NCBI GenBank assembly: GCA_023055355.1
Contig: JALJCS010000029.1
Location: 5,332,001-5,396,000 of the forward strand
Direction: 5' to 3'
From: Agelaius tricolor
Taxonomy: Eukaryota > Chordata > Aves > Passeriformes > Icteridae
Length of the DNA: 64,000 nucleotides
Made by a program: the position numbers and the translations under genes. Position 1 is the first letter of the stretch. The number at the start of each line of letters is the position of its first letter. This document shows, one piece after another, positions 57,001 through 64,000 of this stretch. A model generated the notes under the pieces. It made no database searches. It was not told the DNA's origin and saw only the letters and a list, made by a program, of their open reading frames with translations.

Positions 57001-60000
57001 ATGGGCAGGACGTGGTGTTCAGAATGGAGTAGGACCTGCAAAAATAGAGAAACATTGTCTTTGGGAATGGTTTTTGTGCTCTCAGGACGTTTCTGTGGCC
57101 TCCAGGAGCCAGTGGTAATTACTGCTGTGATGTTATTCCATTATTATTTGGGGTTTAATGCTGCCCTGAGAGCACCTTGCCAGGTGATGCACACACGTGA
57201 GGAGACAATCCCATCTCCATGGGCTGTTTCCTTAGGAACAATTCCCAGAACAATTCCCAGACTTAGGCCTGGGAGGCTCTCTCCACCCTGGAATGTTCTC
57301 ATGGAAAATGCCAGGATCCTCCTGATGACCACAGGATGCTCACTAACATCACCTGGGGGCCTGTCCACATTACTGACTGTGGCTTTGTTGTCCCAGGTTT
57401 GGGAATTAATGGCTACAGGGAGTTTGCACTCACATTTCTTGCACAAGCTGTGGCTTCAGCAGGAAGCTGGGGCCTCTCCCTGGGCAGTTTTCAGGGTTTT
57501 TGTGCCCAAAGCAGCTTCTCCCCCTGGCAGGGACTCAGCCCTGTTGTTCCTGCAGTTTTCAGCGCTGCCTATTCCCCTTCCCACCTGCTTGGGAATTTAT
57601 TCCCCCCAGTGCCTCCTGTTCAGTGCAGCCAAAGGGATTTAACAGAGCCCACTGTCCCTGCAGGGCCTTGCCTAATGATGGTCCCTCTGAATAAAGCTCT
57701 CATTCCCAGATATTCAAGGGCTTTGGCCAAAACCCTGGGGACTAAAATGTGACAGGCAATTACAGAGGCTGCCTCGACCCTCTGCTGACTCAGTTACCTC
57801 TGCTTAGTCATTAAAAAAAAAAGAACATTATCAGGTAATGGATGTGGTCATTTACTTTGACAGAAAGAGCTGCCAGAGCTGGCACTTTTCAGTGCTTTAA
57901 ATACAGCAGGAGCTGCTTCCTGATAGCAGCAGTTGGGATAAAATCTCACAGGGGTTTCACAGTTGGTAAAATAGCCTCAAGTGACTCTGCCAGTGGGACA
58001 AAAATAGGTCACCTGCGTGAGTTATGTGATTTAAAGCAGGAAAAAAACCACTATGATGTTGGTCCTGATCTATCACCTGCTGGATGAGGGTGCAAGGATG
58101 ACACTGAGCTGCTGGATTGTTCCTGAGCTCCCAACAGGGGCTGGCACTGCCCTGAGGAATTGTTCCCCCCATTGCCCAAATGCAGGTGGAGCAGTGGAGT
58201 CAGCACTGATCCATCCTCAGTGACCCCAGAACTTGAATATCCCAGTGTGAACAGAAGCTCAGTGTGAATCAACAGAATCTCAGTTCTCACTTCAGACCCA
58301 TCCCTTTTTCTGTACAAAGTGAATTTCTCCCAGCTGTCAGCCCTTCCTCCCATTTAATCCCTTTCCTGCCTTGCCCATTTGACATTTTTTAAGGACACTG
58401 GTCCGGAGAATACCAAGGATTTTTTGGTTACCCCACTTCCCTTTGCCCCCAGGAGCTGCCACACAATTTCTGAGCCTTTCTTTCCCTCTGAGCCTTTTAA
58501 TAAAGGCCACAAAGGCTTCACCACCTATTGACAGATGCAGGATTTTCTGGGAATGGTGATGAGGCAGAGGCAAACTCTCAGTGTGTTGGAGAAGAGCCAC
58601 CAGCCTGTCTCCAGTGCTGCTGCTGGAAAGCACAAACTGCTGAGGCTGCTCCAGCTTAGTCATCTCCTAAAGGCAGCTCATTGTTGGGAGGCTTTTCCCC
58701 AAAAACTCTGGTTCCATCTCCTGCCTTCCAGATGGTGCCTTGTCTCCCCTGCTCTGGCAGGATAAATGAGGGGTGCATGAGTGATTTCAGGACATTCTGT
58801 TTAATGAATTCCCACAAAAATCAAGAGGCATAACCTTACTTAAAAGATGAGGGCTGCATTCTCACTGAAGCCAACAACAAGCTCCTAAAAATCTTGCTAA
58901 ATATCCTAAAGAATATTCCTGATCCAAAGTCCTTCCCAGCAGGGAAGGATGCAGGGAAGATGTCTCTTCCCAAATTAACTCTCAAATTTACACCTTGCTG
59001 GTGGCAGGCCCACCCCAGAGGTGCCTGCACAGCAGTGCCTCCAGCACCATCTGCTGCAGCTCCAGCAGCCTGCGAGCCACAAAGAGCTGCTGCAACATCT
59101 CAGCTGCAAAAATCACCTTGTCCTCTAAGCCCATGCTAAGGGAGAGCATCTGCTGCTCCTTGGCTGATGAGATGAGGCTCTGTGTGCCAGCTCCTTCCCC
59201 TCAGTGCCCTTCTCAGCATCCCTGCTCGCTGCCCCAGGTGAAATCCCAGCTGCTGCTGCTGCTGCTGCTGCCTTAACTTGGAGCTTTTATATTTTCCAAA
59301 TTCGGGAAAATATAAAACCCCATGTATTTTCTGGATTCTGCCTTAGTGTGTGACTCTGAACTTCATGTAAAGTGTCAGCAAGTTCTCCTCACAGCCCACA
59401 GAACAATCCTTGAACAATCCTTGAACAATCCAGAACAATCCTTGAACAATCCTTGAACAATCCTTGCACAATCCAGAACAATCCTTGAACAATCCTTGAA
59501 CAATCCTTGAACAATCCTTGCACAATCCAGAACAATCCTTGAACAATCCTTGAACAATCCAGAACAATCCTTGAACAATCCTTTAACAATCCTTGCACAA
59601 TCCAGAACAATCCTTGAACAATCCAGAACAATCCTTGAACAATCCAGAACAATCCTTTTCCAGCCCCAGAACCAAGGACACTGCTGCAGCTTCAGCCCCA
59701 AAAATTGCAAACAACAGGGAATTGAGGAGGGCAAACTGGGAGGCTGGGACTGCATAACCTGAGCTGGAATTGGACAATGAACCCAATATGGAAATGGACC
59801 AAAATCTGTCAAAGTGTGAAAACTCATGGCTTGGGGTCCATCTTGGGTGCAGCCTTGGCCAGGCTCTTGTACAGCCCAAGGTGTGTCCTTTGAAAGCCTT
59901 TTAATAAATCCCTGCTTTATTCCTCTAGCTCTGTCCCAGGCTGCCTCCCAGGCCATCCCTGAGCCCTTTTTGCAGCTGTGGGAAGGGGAGGAGCAGCCTG

Positions 60001-63000
60001 ACCTACCCATGGAACACCCAGGTGCCACATTCATCCGCCTTGGTGATGTAGTTCTCAGGCAGCAGCCCCGAGCAGCCGGTGGCAAGGGAAATGCCATAAA
60101 TCCAGCCCTCACTTGTGCTGCTTTGCTCCACTGGGGACATGAAAATGAAATCCCCTGGCACCAGCTCCAGCTCGTCATCGTTCTGGGGGGTGTAGGGGTA
60201 GATCACCTGCAGGGTCTGGGGGAGAAAGAGCACAAAATGTCGTTAATGTCACATCAAACAGGCCCCCAGCTGGGTAATAATTAGCATAGACTAATAAATA
60301 ATAATCTTTATTTAGAAACACATTGCTCCTTTTTTATATTCTAGCTTGCTACAGGTGGATTTGATTGGTGCTTTAGTTAAAACACCATCACCACTGGCTA
60401 ATTAAGAAGCCACCCTTTGGTAAACAAATCCCCATAACAAAAACATTCCACATGTGCACAGCACCAGCAATAGTCAGCAAGCAAAGATAAGAATTGTTTC
60501 TCATCCTTTTCTCTGATCTTCTCACAGACTTTCCCAGAACCATACCTGGTAAAGTTGTGTTTCTCTCTGTGGCCAGAGAGCTGCTGCAATGCCACCCTTC
60601 AGCAGGGGGGTGGTTTTTTGGGGTGATGATTTATTAAAATATGAATATTGATCTAGTACTGATGTCCAAATGTGAGGGACAAAAACTCTCTAATAGTTTA
60701 AAGTTAGAAAGTGGATGTTTACTGTGGGATAGCTCCCAAATACACACTGCAATTTACAGGTGATCACAGAGTCCTTTAATCTGTACAAGTGTTGAATACC
60801 CAAAATACAAATACATGTTCATAACTTTGGTACATCCCATTCCCAATATGGATATTGATCTAGTGCCAATATCCAAAAACTCTCTGACAGTTTAAAGTTA
60901 ACAAAGTGTTTGTTTATTGTGGGATAGTTCCCAAATACAAACCTCAATTTACAGGTGATTACAGAGCCCTTTTATCTATACGGTATTGAATACCCAAAAT
61001 ACAAATGCATGTTCATAACTTTGGTACATCCCATTCCCCATTCTGTATGGTAATTAGTTCAAAAGTCATTAAGCATGGTAATTAGTTCAAAAGCCATTAA
61101 GCATGCGCAGTTTGTTCCTTGAAATGGGTCACTGGTCCCTTTCATGGGGAGGGGTCCCTAAATGAGGAAGTAAATGAAGTCTTCCTCATTCTGGCCTTTC
61201 TGCCTTTTCAATGCAAATCTGACAAATGAACCCTTGGTAGAACTCCCATTCCCCATCTTCAATTGGTTTCAGAACAGAGGAGGCCACAATTGTCTTATGC
61301 TCCTAAAAGCCATTTATCAGTTTCTATATTCTTCATTATAAACCCAGCTAACCCAGCATTGTGTTGCCAAGCAATCAATTATTAGTTAACTGCTAACTCT
61401 TAACTTCATCAGGGCCTACCCATTGATTTCAATTAACTCCAATAAAACTTATCTCTAACTAAAACCCCAGCTCCTCTAAAATCCCTAAATTCCTCGAAGT
61501 TCATGTCTCAGTGAGGGGAGCTCCAGGCCTTTACCTCGTGGTTGACGAAGCGAATGTCGCGGGAGAAGATCGCGGCCACCCAGTCGCAGCCCAGCTTGAC
61601 GTCGATGCTCTGGGCCAGCTTCTCCAGCGTGGGCAGGTGGCTGCTCTGGAAGTGATAGGCCAGGGTGACGTGGAGCTGCTTCTTGTGGGGCTCCACGTGG
61701 ACATCTGCAACGGGGAGAGGTGTTGGGAAGGATGAGAGTTTGGCAAGAAAGTCCCACAGATGTGTGTGCTTGGCAGAAAGATTTTTGAATGGAGAATCTG
61801 AAGAAGGAATGGAGATGGAAGCAAGTTTTGATATAGAAGAAAAGAATTGCTGAGCCAGTCTTACTGGATAACCAAGGAGGCAAAGGGTGTGTGAGTTAGA
61901 AGGGGTTTGTATGGCTTAGAGCAAAGGATAAACCCACCCCAAACAAGAAGATGTTTGTACCAAGCACAAAGAGAGCACAGGCAAACAAGGCAGCAAAGCT
62001 GCAAATAGAAAAAAGGTCTCAGAATTTTCCACTGCAAGAAAACTGAAAAACAACTTCTAGCTTCAACTGCAATGTACTGACTGTGAGTGATTGGAGAACA
62101 GTAACATGAATATGGTAATTACAGGAGTTATGATGGGCTAGAGGTAAAAGTTAAGGTATAGATTGGTTCTACTGTATGAAGATGCTCAGCAAAGAAAAGG
62201 ATATAATGCATTGTAACCAAAAGAAAAGGATAGAATGCATTGTAACCAAAAGAAAAGGATATAATGCATTGTAACCTAAACTCAGGGTCTCCAGGCCTGC
62301 CTGCAGCTGGAGCTGACAGCTGTGGGCACAGCTCTGTCACCCACAACCCTGGACTGCTGTAACCTCTTGGATGGAATAAACTGCATTTTGGATGCAATAA
62401 ACTGCATTTTGGAGAGCCACCTGGAGTCCCACACAGAGGAGGGCTGAAAACCCCTTTGTGCCAGGTGAGTGACTGTGGCCTCTAACAGAGCTGGACGTGC
62501 TCAAGTGGGACAAACTGGAGCTCAGCTGGGAATCTGGGAGTGTGAGGTTGTTGCTGTTGTACGAGGGACAGCTGAATAAAGCAACACAGGCTCCAAGGTC
62601 TTCTAGAAGGCAACAGCAAAGTTGATTACATTCATTAATTACAAGACATCACATTCTTTTATAGACTGCTCTGAGAAAGGTGGGCATGGTGGGTCCTCAA
62701 TCAACACCCTCACCTCACTGGCTAATTAGGAACAACACCCTTCTTGCAAACATCTTATGAGTAAACAGCAAGCTCAAAACATCAGCTGAACAGATTAAAG
62801 ATTATTTTAATTCTTTCCATGAGCTTTCTCAAAGCTCCCCCAGAAAAATGCCGGGGAAAGTTTATCTGACTGTCTCTCTGAAAATGTATCTTTCTCTCTG
62901 AAAGTGTATCTGACTGTCTCTCTGAAAATTTATCTTTCTCTCTGAAAGTTTATCTGACTTTCTCTCTGACCAGGCTGCCAGCATCCATAGGAGGCCTCTA

Positions 63001-64000
63001 ATACTGAAAATGATCAGACATTTGTGGTCTGATTCAGCCAGGGTGCCAGGCAAGGCATCCCTGCAAACTGCCAAACAACAGGGGCTGTGACAATCCCTAT
63101 TGCAGCTCTGGATATGCAGGATCTCCTGCCAAAAATAAAAAAAAAAGACAGGATCTTTCCAAAATAAGCAGGTTAAAAAGCATGATTTTCACTCTCCCTC
63201 CATTGTTCTCTCTGCTGCACTAAATTACAAATCCATGGAATTTGCAGGAATTTGTGCAAGTTGATGAAATCTTTTCCCTGGATATTAGTTGGATTATCAG
63301 TTTAGCCACTGAGGGTGAGGTATTCCCAAATTGTGGAAATGTAATAATGATTCAAAATGATCCAAATGCAGAAAAAAAAGAATCTGCATCAGGAGATCAT
63401 TCCAGGTGAAAACATGTGAAATATTTGGGCTCTTCCAGTGGATGTGGAAATCACAGGATACATTGTTTGCACGTCATTTATTCATGCTTATCCAACCAAA
63501 AATTGCAATTAGATTTGACTGATTATTCAGTCACAATTGCAGCTATTCAGAGACTTGGCTCCAAGTGCCAGCCAGGGTAGCTTTGCAAGCTCATCCATCT
63601 TTTTTGTTGTTGTTGGTTTTCATCAGCAATAAAAAATATGTTAAAAAAAAAAACCCCAGAGACTTTAATGTGGTAACCTGACCAAGCTGTGGCTGCAATG
63701 CACCAATTGCCTTCCCCTAAAAAACCCCAATTTGGCCTGAATTTGGAGCAGCCTCAGGGGCAGAAGATTGTTGGAAGCCACCAATGCTTCTTTATTCTGG
63801 GTCAGTGGGGTTTTTTTGGATAAAAATCGCATTTTTGGTTGTGCTGGAGGGAAACACTGATCCCACTCTCACGTGGCTGCAGTGTCCTTGCACCCACCCA
63901 ATGTCTGCCTTCCAAAATCACCTTTCTAAAGATAAAATTCCCTCCCTCTTCTAAAGGGAAGGGACGTTCCAGGTCAGGTGAAAGAGGTTCTGGACCCTTC
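44871..64000 (-). CDS. UBASH3B: UBASH3B (STS-1/TULA-2), last ten coding exons; N-terminal exons outside window
   Basis: UBASH3B is a cytoplasmic phosphatase that removes tyrosine phosphates from Syk/ZAP-70 kinases and damps T-cell and platelet receptor signalling. Ten exons joined in phase give 450 codons up to the stop; human UBASH3B has 649, so about 200 residues (UBA domain and most of the 2H-phosphoesterase domain) lie to the right. In order: the end of the 2H domain with its second H-x-T motif (LHVTLAYHF); an SH3 domain (LQVIYPYTPQNDDELELVPG); and a histidine-phosphatase domain with CRHGERMD, SPSLRCVQTAH and LIVAHASSLEACT, so the core catalytic Arg and His residues are all present. The C-terminus is GFNWRETLLQE. 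Residues such as SQCFDAKG and LPQRSGGFRDYEKDAPIT fit UBASH3B, not UBASH3A. It is followed by CRTAM in the same orientation, as in human. Confidence 0.97.
45180..46370. repeat. 14-bp minisatellite in the last UBASH3B intron
   Basis: About 80 units of AGTTTTAAGAATGT type, with periodic longer steps (AGTTTTGAATGAAATG) giving a higher-order pattern of about 150 bp. Confidence 0.95.
46696..46805 (-). CDS. UBASH3B: UBASH3B exon, second catalytic His
   Basis: The acceptor TTTCAG ends at 46806 and donor GTGAGG begins at 46695. It runs from phase 1 to phase 0. It encodes NNILIVAHASSLEACTCQLQ and LSPQNSKDFVQMVRK, with no difference from human that I can recall. Confidence 0.97.
46927..47437 (+). mobile_element. 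Solo LTR, songbird ERV family
   Basis: It starts TGTGGTCACATTCACATTCT and has CTCAGGATTTTTCTCTTGGG, TTGCTTCTCCTGTGTTTTGC, CATTGGCCAATCAGGG, GTGTCGGGACTCTGGA and TCTGTATCCTTTCTGTATTC, a combination I know as very common in passerine genomes. Its (TATAA)n segment is greatly expanded (47,180-47,380). It ends near CACCCCACA. A clear target-site duplication was not found. Confidence 0.85.
47450..47990. other. Unique UBASH3B intron
   Basis: No array, element or exon was recognised. Confidence 0.5.
47995..48500. repeat. 120-bp tandem array, four units
   Basis: Units contain TTCCCTTGGGAATAAATTCC, GGGATCCCTAAAATA, TTTCTGGCCCTCTCTTGTA and GGTGATGTATCTGAAA. It ends about 130 bp downstream of a UBASH3B donor. 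Confidence 0.9.
48631..48737 (-). CDS. UBASH3B: UBASH3B exon
   Basis: The acceptor CCCAG ends at 48738 and donor GTGAGT begins at 48630. It runs from phase 2 to phase 1. It encodes PHIPVSKLVVSESYDSYISR and VTKEIISECKGKG. Too short to stand out as an open frame, it was found by homology and phase. Confidence 0.96.
48865..49680. repeat. TA/CA microsatellite complex, about 800 bp
   Basis: ATATATAT and ACACATACA runs occur in several blocks about 170 bp apart, each with an AATTTTCAGGT step, so it is both simple and tandemly repeated. Confidence 0.95.
49801..49945 (-). CDS. UBASH3B: UBASH3B exon (source of the five intronic partial copies)
   Basis: The acceptor CCCAG ends at 49946 and donor GTACCA begins at 49800. 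It runs from phase 1 to phase 2. It encodes MQQENSLKIRVEPGLFEWTK and LPAWIPPADLAAATLSVDTT. Its first 60 or so bases and its acceptor are repeated at 50,050-50,870. Confidence 0.97.
49946..50935. repeat. Five tandem partial copies of a UBASH3B exon with its acceptor
   Basis: The unit is 169-190 bp. Each copy carries, on the minus strand, CCCAG then about 60 bases homologous to the start of exon 49945-49801 (up to GAATGGACC). It then breaks into AT-rich intron text. The acceptor AGs lie at about 50116, 50305, 50495, 50674 and 50863. Copies at 50116, 50674 and 50863 share one variant (AAAACC where the exon has AGATCC); the other two match the exon. The copied piece lacks a donor and meets an in-frame stop soon after the break. 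Confidence 0.95.
50960..51595. other. AT-rich UBASH3B intron
   Basis: ATAATAGAATAATA-type low complexity, with a short inverted motif around TACAATACATACATTGTA near 51,088. Nothing else was seen. Confidence 0.7.
51687..51779 (-). CDS. UBASH3B: UBASH3B exon, second catalytic Arg
   Basis: The acceptor TTGCAG ends at 51780 and donor GTAAGA begins at 51686. It is phase 1 at both ends. It encodes EALLETNTIVDYIYSSPSLR then CVQTAHNILKG. A 36-bp array starts in the intron immediately upstream. Confidence 0.97.
51785..52345. repeat. 36-bp minisatellite beside a UBASH3B acceptor
   Basis: About 15 units of TTTAATGCCACCAGCAAAGTG plus TCCTTGGACC type. The first unit lies within about 25 bp of the acceptor at 51780. 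On the minus strand GGACACTTTGCTGGTGGCA resembles the acceptor text GGACATTTTCTTGCAGGTGAA. Confidence 0.95.
52350..52940. other. Unique UBASH3B intron
   Basis: Single-copy sequence. No exon or element was recognised. Confidence 0.5.
52945..53535 (-). mobile_element. Two tandem copies of a 300-bp block carrying a CR1 fragment
   Basis: GAAAGATTTAAATCCTGTCA to AATTCCTTT/AATTCCCTC occurs twice (52,951 and 53,248). Each copy includes CCATGTTGCTCCAAACCCTG, GTCCAACCTGGCCTTGAACA and TTTGGGTTGG, the complement of a CR1 3' end. The CR1 must have been in place before the duplication. Confidence 0.85.
53592..53714 (-). CDS. UBASH3B: UBASH3B exon
   Basis: The acceptor CTGCAG ends at 53715 and donor GTAAGT begins at 53591. 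It is phase 1 at both ends. It encodes RYMRSNLNMPHNLPQRSGGF and DYEKDAPITVLGCTQARLVG, with few differences from human UBASH3B. Confidence 0.97.
53720..54540. other. UBASH3B intron, no feature recognised
   Basis: Single-copy sequence with a T run at 53,945. No exon was seen. Confidence 0.4.
54940..55275 (+). mobile_element. LTR-like element
   Basis: It has TGTATAAAAAGCATCC (TATA-like), then TGTAATAAAAACAGG (AATAAA) and a GTGTGGTGACCATCTC end before ATTACA, the promoter-to-polyadenylation layout of an LTR. The left boundary is uncertain and could lie further left. Confidence 0.6.
55322..55442 (-). CDS. UBASH3B: UBASH3B exon, phosphatase RHG motif
   Basis: The acceptor CATCAG ends at 55443 and donor GTGAGC begins at 55321. 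It runs from phase 0 to phase 1. It encodes SSQPGPQKRCLFVCRHGERM; RHG carries the phospho-accepting His. An LTR of the same general type as at 61.8 kb begins 38 bp upstream of the acceptor. Confidence 0.97.
55481..56060 (+). mobile_element. LTR, same family type as at 61.8 kb
   Basis: It starts TGTGATTGTCTGGCAAAAGA and has AATATGGAAACTATAAG, GAAATGAAAGCAAGCTTTGA and GGATTGGTTAGTGAGAATC, parallel to the LTR at 61,761. The 3' end is not clear. It begins 38 bp upstream of a UBASH3B acceptor. Confidence 0.65.
56099..56500 (+). mobile_element. Solo LTR, family B
   Basis: It starts TGTGTGACTCTGAACTCC and has AGAACAATCCTTGTCCAGCC, GGAATTGGACAATGAACCC, GGTCCATCTTGGGTGTAGCC, TCTTGTACAGCCCAAGG and CTTTTAATAAATCCTC (polyadenylation signal). 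It is clearly related to the element at 59,345. Confidence 0.8.
56900..57035 (-). CDS. UBASH3B: UBASH3B exon, linker
   Basis: The acceptor TTGCAG ends at 57036 and donor GTAGGG begins at 56899. It runs from phase 2 to phase 0. It encodes SYSILNTTSCPSLQGFADG and LTIICQNVQ, the least conserved part of the protein, between the SH3 and phosphatase domains. Confidence 0.95.
57040..59340. other. Unique UBASH3B intron
   Basis: 2.3 kb with no array or recognised element, the longest plain stretch in the window. A short GCT/CTG run (GCTGCTGCTGCTGCTGCTG) lies near 59,250. No exon with conserved protein text was found. Confidence 0.6.
59345..59945 (+). mobile_element. Solo LTR, family B, with an internal minisatellite
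   Basis: It shares start (TGTGTGACTCTGAACTTC), body (GGAATTGGACAATGAACCC) and end (CTTTTAATAAATCCCTGC) with the LTR at 56,099. Between them, 59,398-59,660 holds about 22 copies of an 11-13-bp AACAATCCTTG / AACAATCCAG unit that occurs once in the sister element. Confidence 0.85.
59398..59660. repeat. 11-bp minisatellite inside an LTR
   Basis: Repeated AACAATCCTTG with interspersed AACAATCCAG units. See the enclosing LTR. Confidence 0.95.
60007..60215 (-). CDS. UBASH3B: UBASH3B exon, SH3 domain
   Basis: The acceptor CCCCAG ends at 60216 and donor GTAGGT begins at 60006. It runs from phase 0 to phase 2. It encodes the ALYDY-like YPYTPQNDDELEL, the core Trp (SEGWIYG) and GLLPENYITKADE, a whole SH3 fold in one exon. 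Confidence 0.97.
60275..60610 (-). mobile_element. Solo LTR, minus orientation
   Basis: On the minus strand it has CTGGCCACAGAGAGAAAC, AATTAGCCAGTGGTGATGG, AGAATATAAAAAAGGAGC (TATA box) and TCTAAATAAAGATTATT (polyadenylation signal) in LTR order. It ends about 60 bp upstream of the UBASH3B SH3-exon acceptor. Ends are approximate. Confidence 0.7.
60615..61260 (-). mobile_element. LTR-like element with a 200-bp internal duplication
   Basis: A block containing ATATTGATCTAGT, TGTGGGATAG, CCCAAATACA, AATTTACAGGTGAT, GAATACCCAAAATACAAAT and GGTACATCCCATTCCC occurs at about 60,640 and 60,845. A 24-bp GGTAATTAGTTCAAAAG step is also doubled near 61,050. Class uncertain. Confidence 0.55.
61535..61704 (-). 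CDS. UBASH3B: UBASH3B exon, end of 2H-phosphoesterase domain
   Basis: The acceptor TTGCAG ends at 61705 and donor GTAAAG begins at 61534. It runs from phase 1 to phase 0. It encodes VHVEPHKKQLHVTLAYHF and LGCDWVAAIFSRDIRF, nearly identical to the human text I remember. A solo LTR with its target-site duplication lies 51 bp upstream of the acceptor. Confidence 0.97.
61755..62437 (+). mobile_element. Solo LTR 61761-62431 with 6-bp target-site duplication
   Basis: It begins TGTGTGTGCTTGGCAG and ends GAGTCCCA. CACAGA flanks it on both sides (61755-61760 and 62432-62437). A six-base duplication and TG...CA ends point to an ERVK-like (class II) element. It has AATAAA near 62,374 and a triplicated AAAGGATATAATGCATTGTA block. 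It is 671 bp with no internal coding region, so only a solo LTR remains. Confidence 0.9.
62555..62975 (-). mobile_element. LTR, minus orientation, with small repeat at its start
   Basis: On the minus strand it has TCTATAAAAGAATGTG (TATA box), TTCAGCTGATGTTTTGAGC and CTTTATTCAGCTGTCC text. It shares GGCTAATTAGGA with the element at 60.3 kb, so the two may be related. A CTCTCTGAAAATGTATC repeat lies at 62,866-62,970. Confidence 0.65.
62980..64000. other. Unique UBASH3B intron to the window edge
   Basis: No exon, array or element was recognised in this last kilobase. Confidence 0.5.

Noticed and set aside
57001..57752. Plus-strand open frames of 138-213 codons in a UBASH3B intron
   Set aside because: Unique sequence, but with no known domain, no start context of note and no conserved text. 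It is compatible with chance in GC-richer intron.
44871..61704. Assignment to UBASH3A instead of UBASH3B
   Set aside because: SQCFDAKG, NMPHNLPQRSGGF and LEACTCQLQGLSPQNSKDF match remembered UBASH3B; UBASH3A differs at these points. CRTAM and JHY as neighbours also fit UBASH3B.
54940..62975. An intact endogenous retrovirus between the UBASH3B LTRs
   Set aside because: No gag, pol or env-like protein text was seen between any pair of LTRs. The LTRs differ in family and orientation, and UBASH3B exons lie between them.
1..64000. A new defence or other gene system
   Set aside because: All protein-coding signal found belongs to three known vertebrate genes. What is new here is repeat and splice-site architecture, not a gene set.

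Overview
This is a vertebrate nuclear window, almost certainly from a bird and most likely a songbird. It holds GT-AG split genes, chicken-repeat-1 (CR1) LINE 3' ends, and several solo LTRs whose text I recognise as common in passerine genomes. The gene order UBASH3B - CRTAM - JHY, all in one orientation, matches human 11q24 as I remember it; in chicken this block lies on a microchromosome. All three genes read on the minus strand. No bacterial or phage-like system is present.

Layout from right to left, which is the direction of transcription. At 64,000-44,871 are the last ten coding exons of UBASH3B (end of the 2H-phosphoesterase domain, SH3 domain, complete histidine-phosphatase domain, stop codon). 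Its N-terminal exons lie beyond the window. At 44,870-36,960 is intergenic and 3'-UTR sequence with arrays. At 36,451-18,701 is a complete nine-coding-exon CRTAM of 533 codons, with signal peptide, IgV, IgC, an expanded Ser/Pro stalk, one membrane helix and a cytoplasmic tail ending in a PDZ ligand. About 3 kb further on, a small CpG-rich patch near 15,640-15,790 carries a perfect RFX X-box. It is the probable promoter of JHY, a cilia gene, whose first four coding exons lie at 12,836-310. JHY continues past the left edge.

The exon phases join without conflict in all three genes, which is the main internal support for the models. The proteins themselves were recognised by memory of the human sequences, not by a search.

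The non-coding DNA is unusual for how much of it is tandem repeat: about thirty separate minisatellite arrays with units of 6 to about 540 bp, in most introns. Several arrays start right at a 3' splice site. In UBASH3B, the first third of one exon plus its splice acceptor has been copied five more times in the upstream intron. LTR insertions cluster in the UBASH3B introns, several within 40-80 bp of a splice acceptor. CRTAM and UBASH3B both act in T and NK cell signalling. JHY is unrelated and is thought to act in ependymal cilia.
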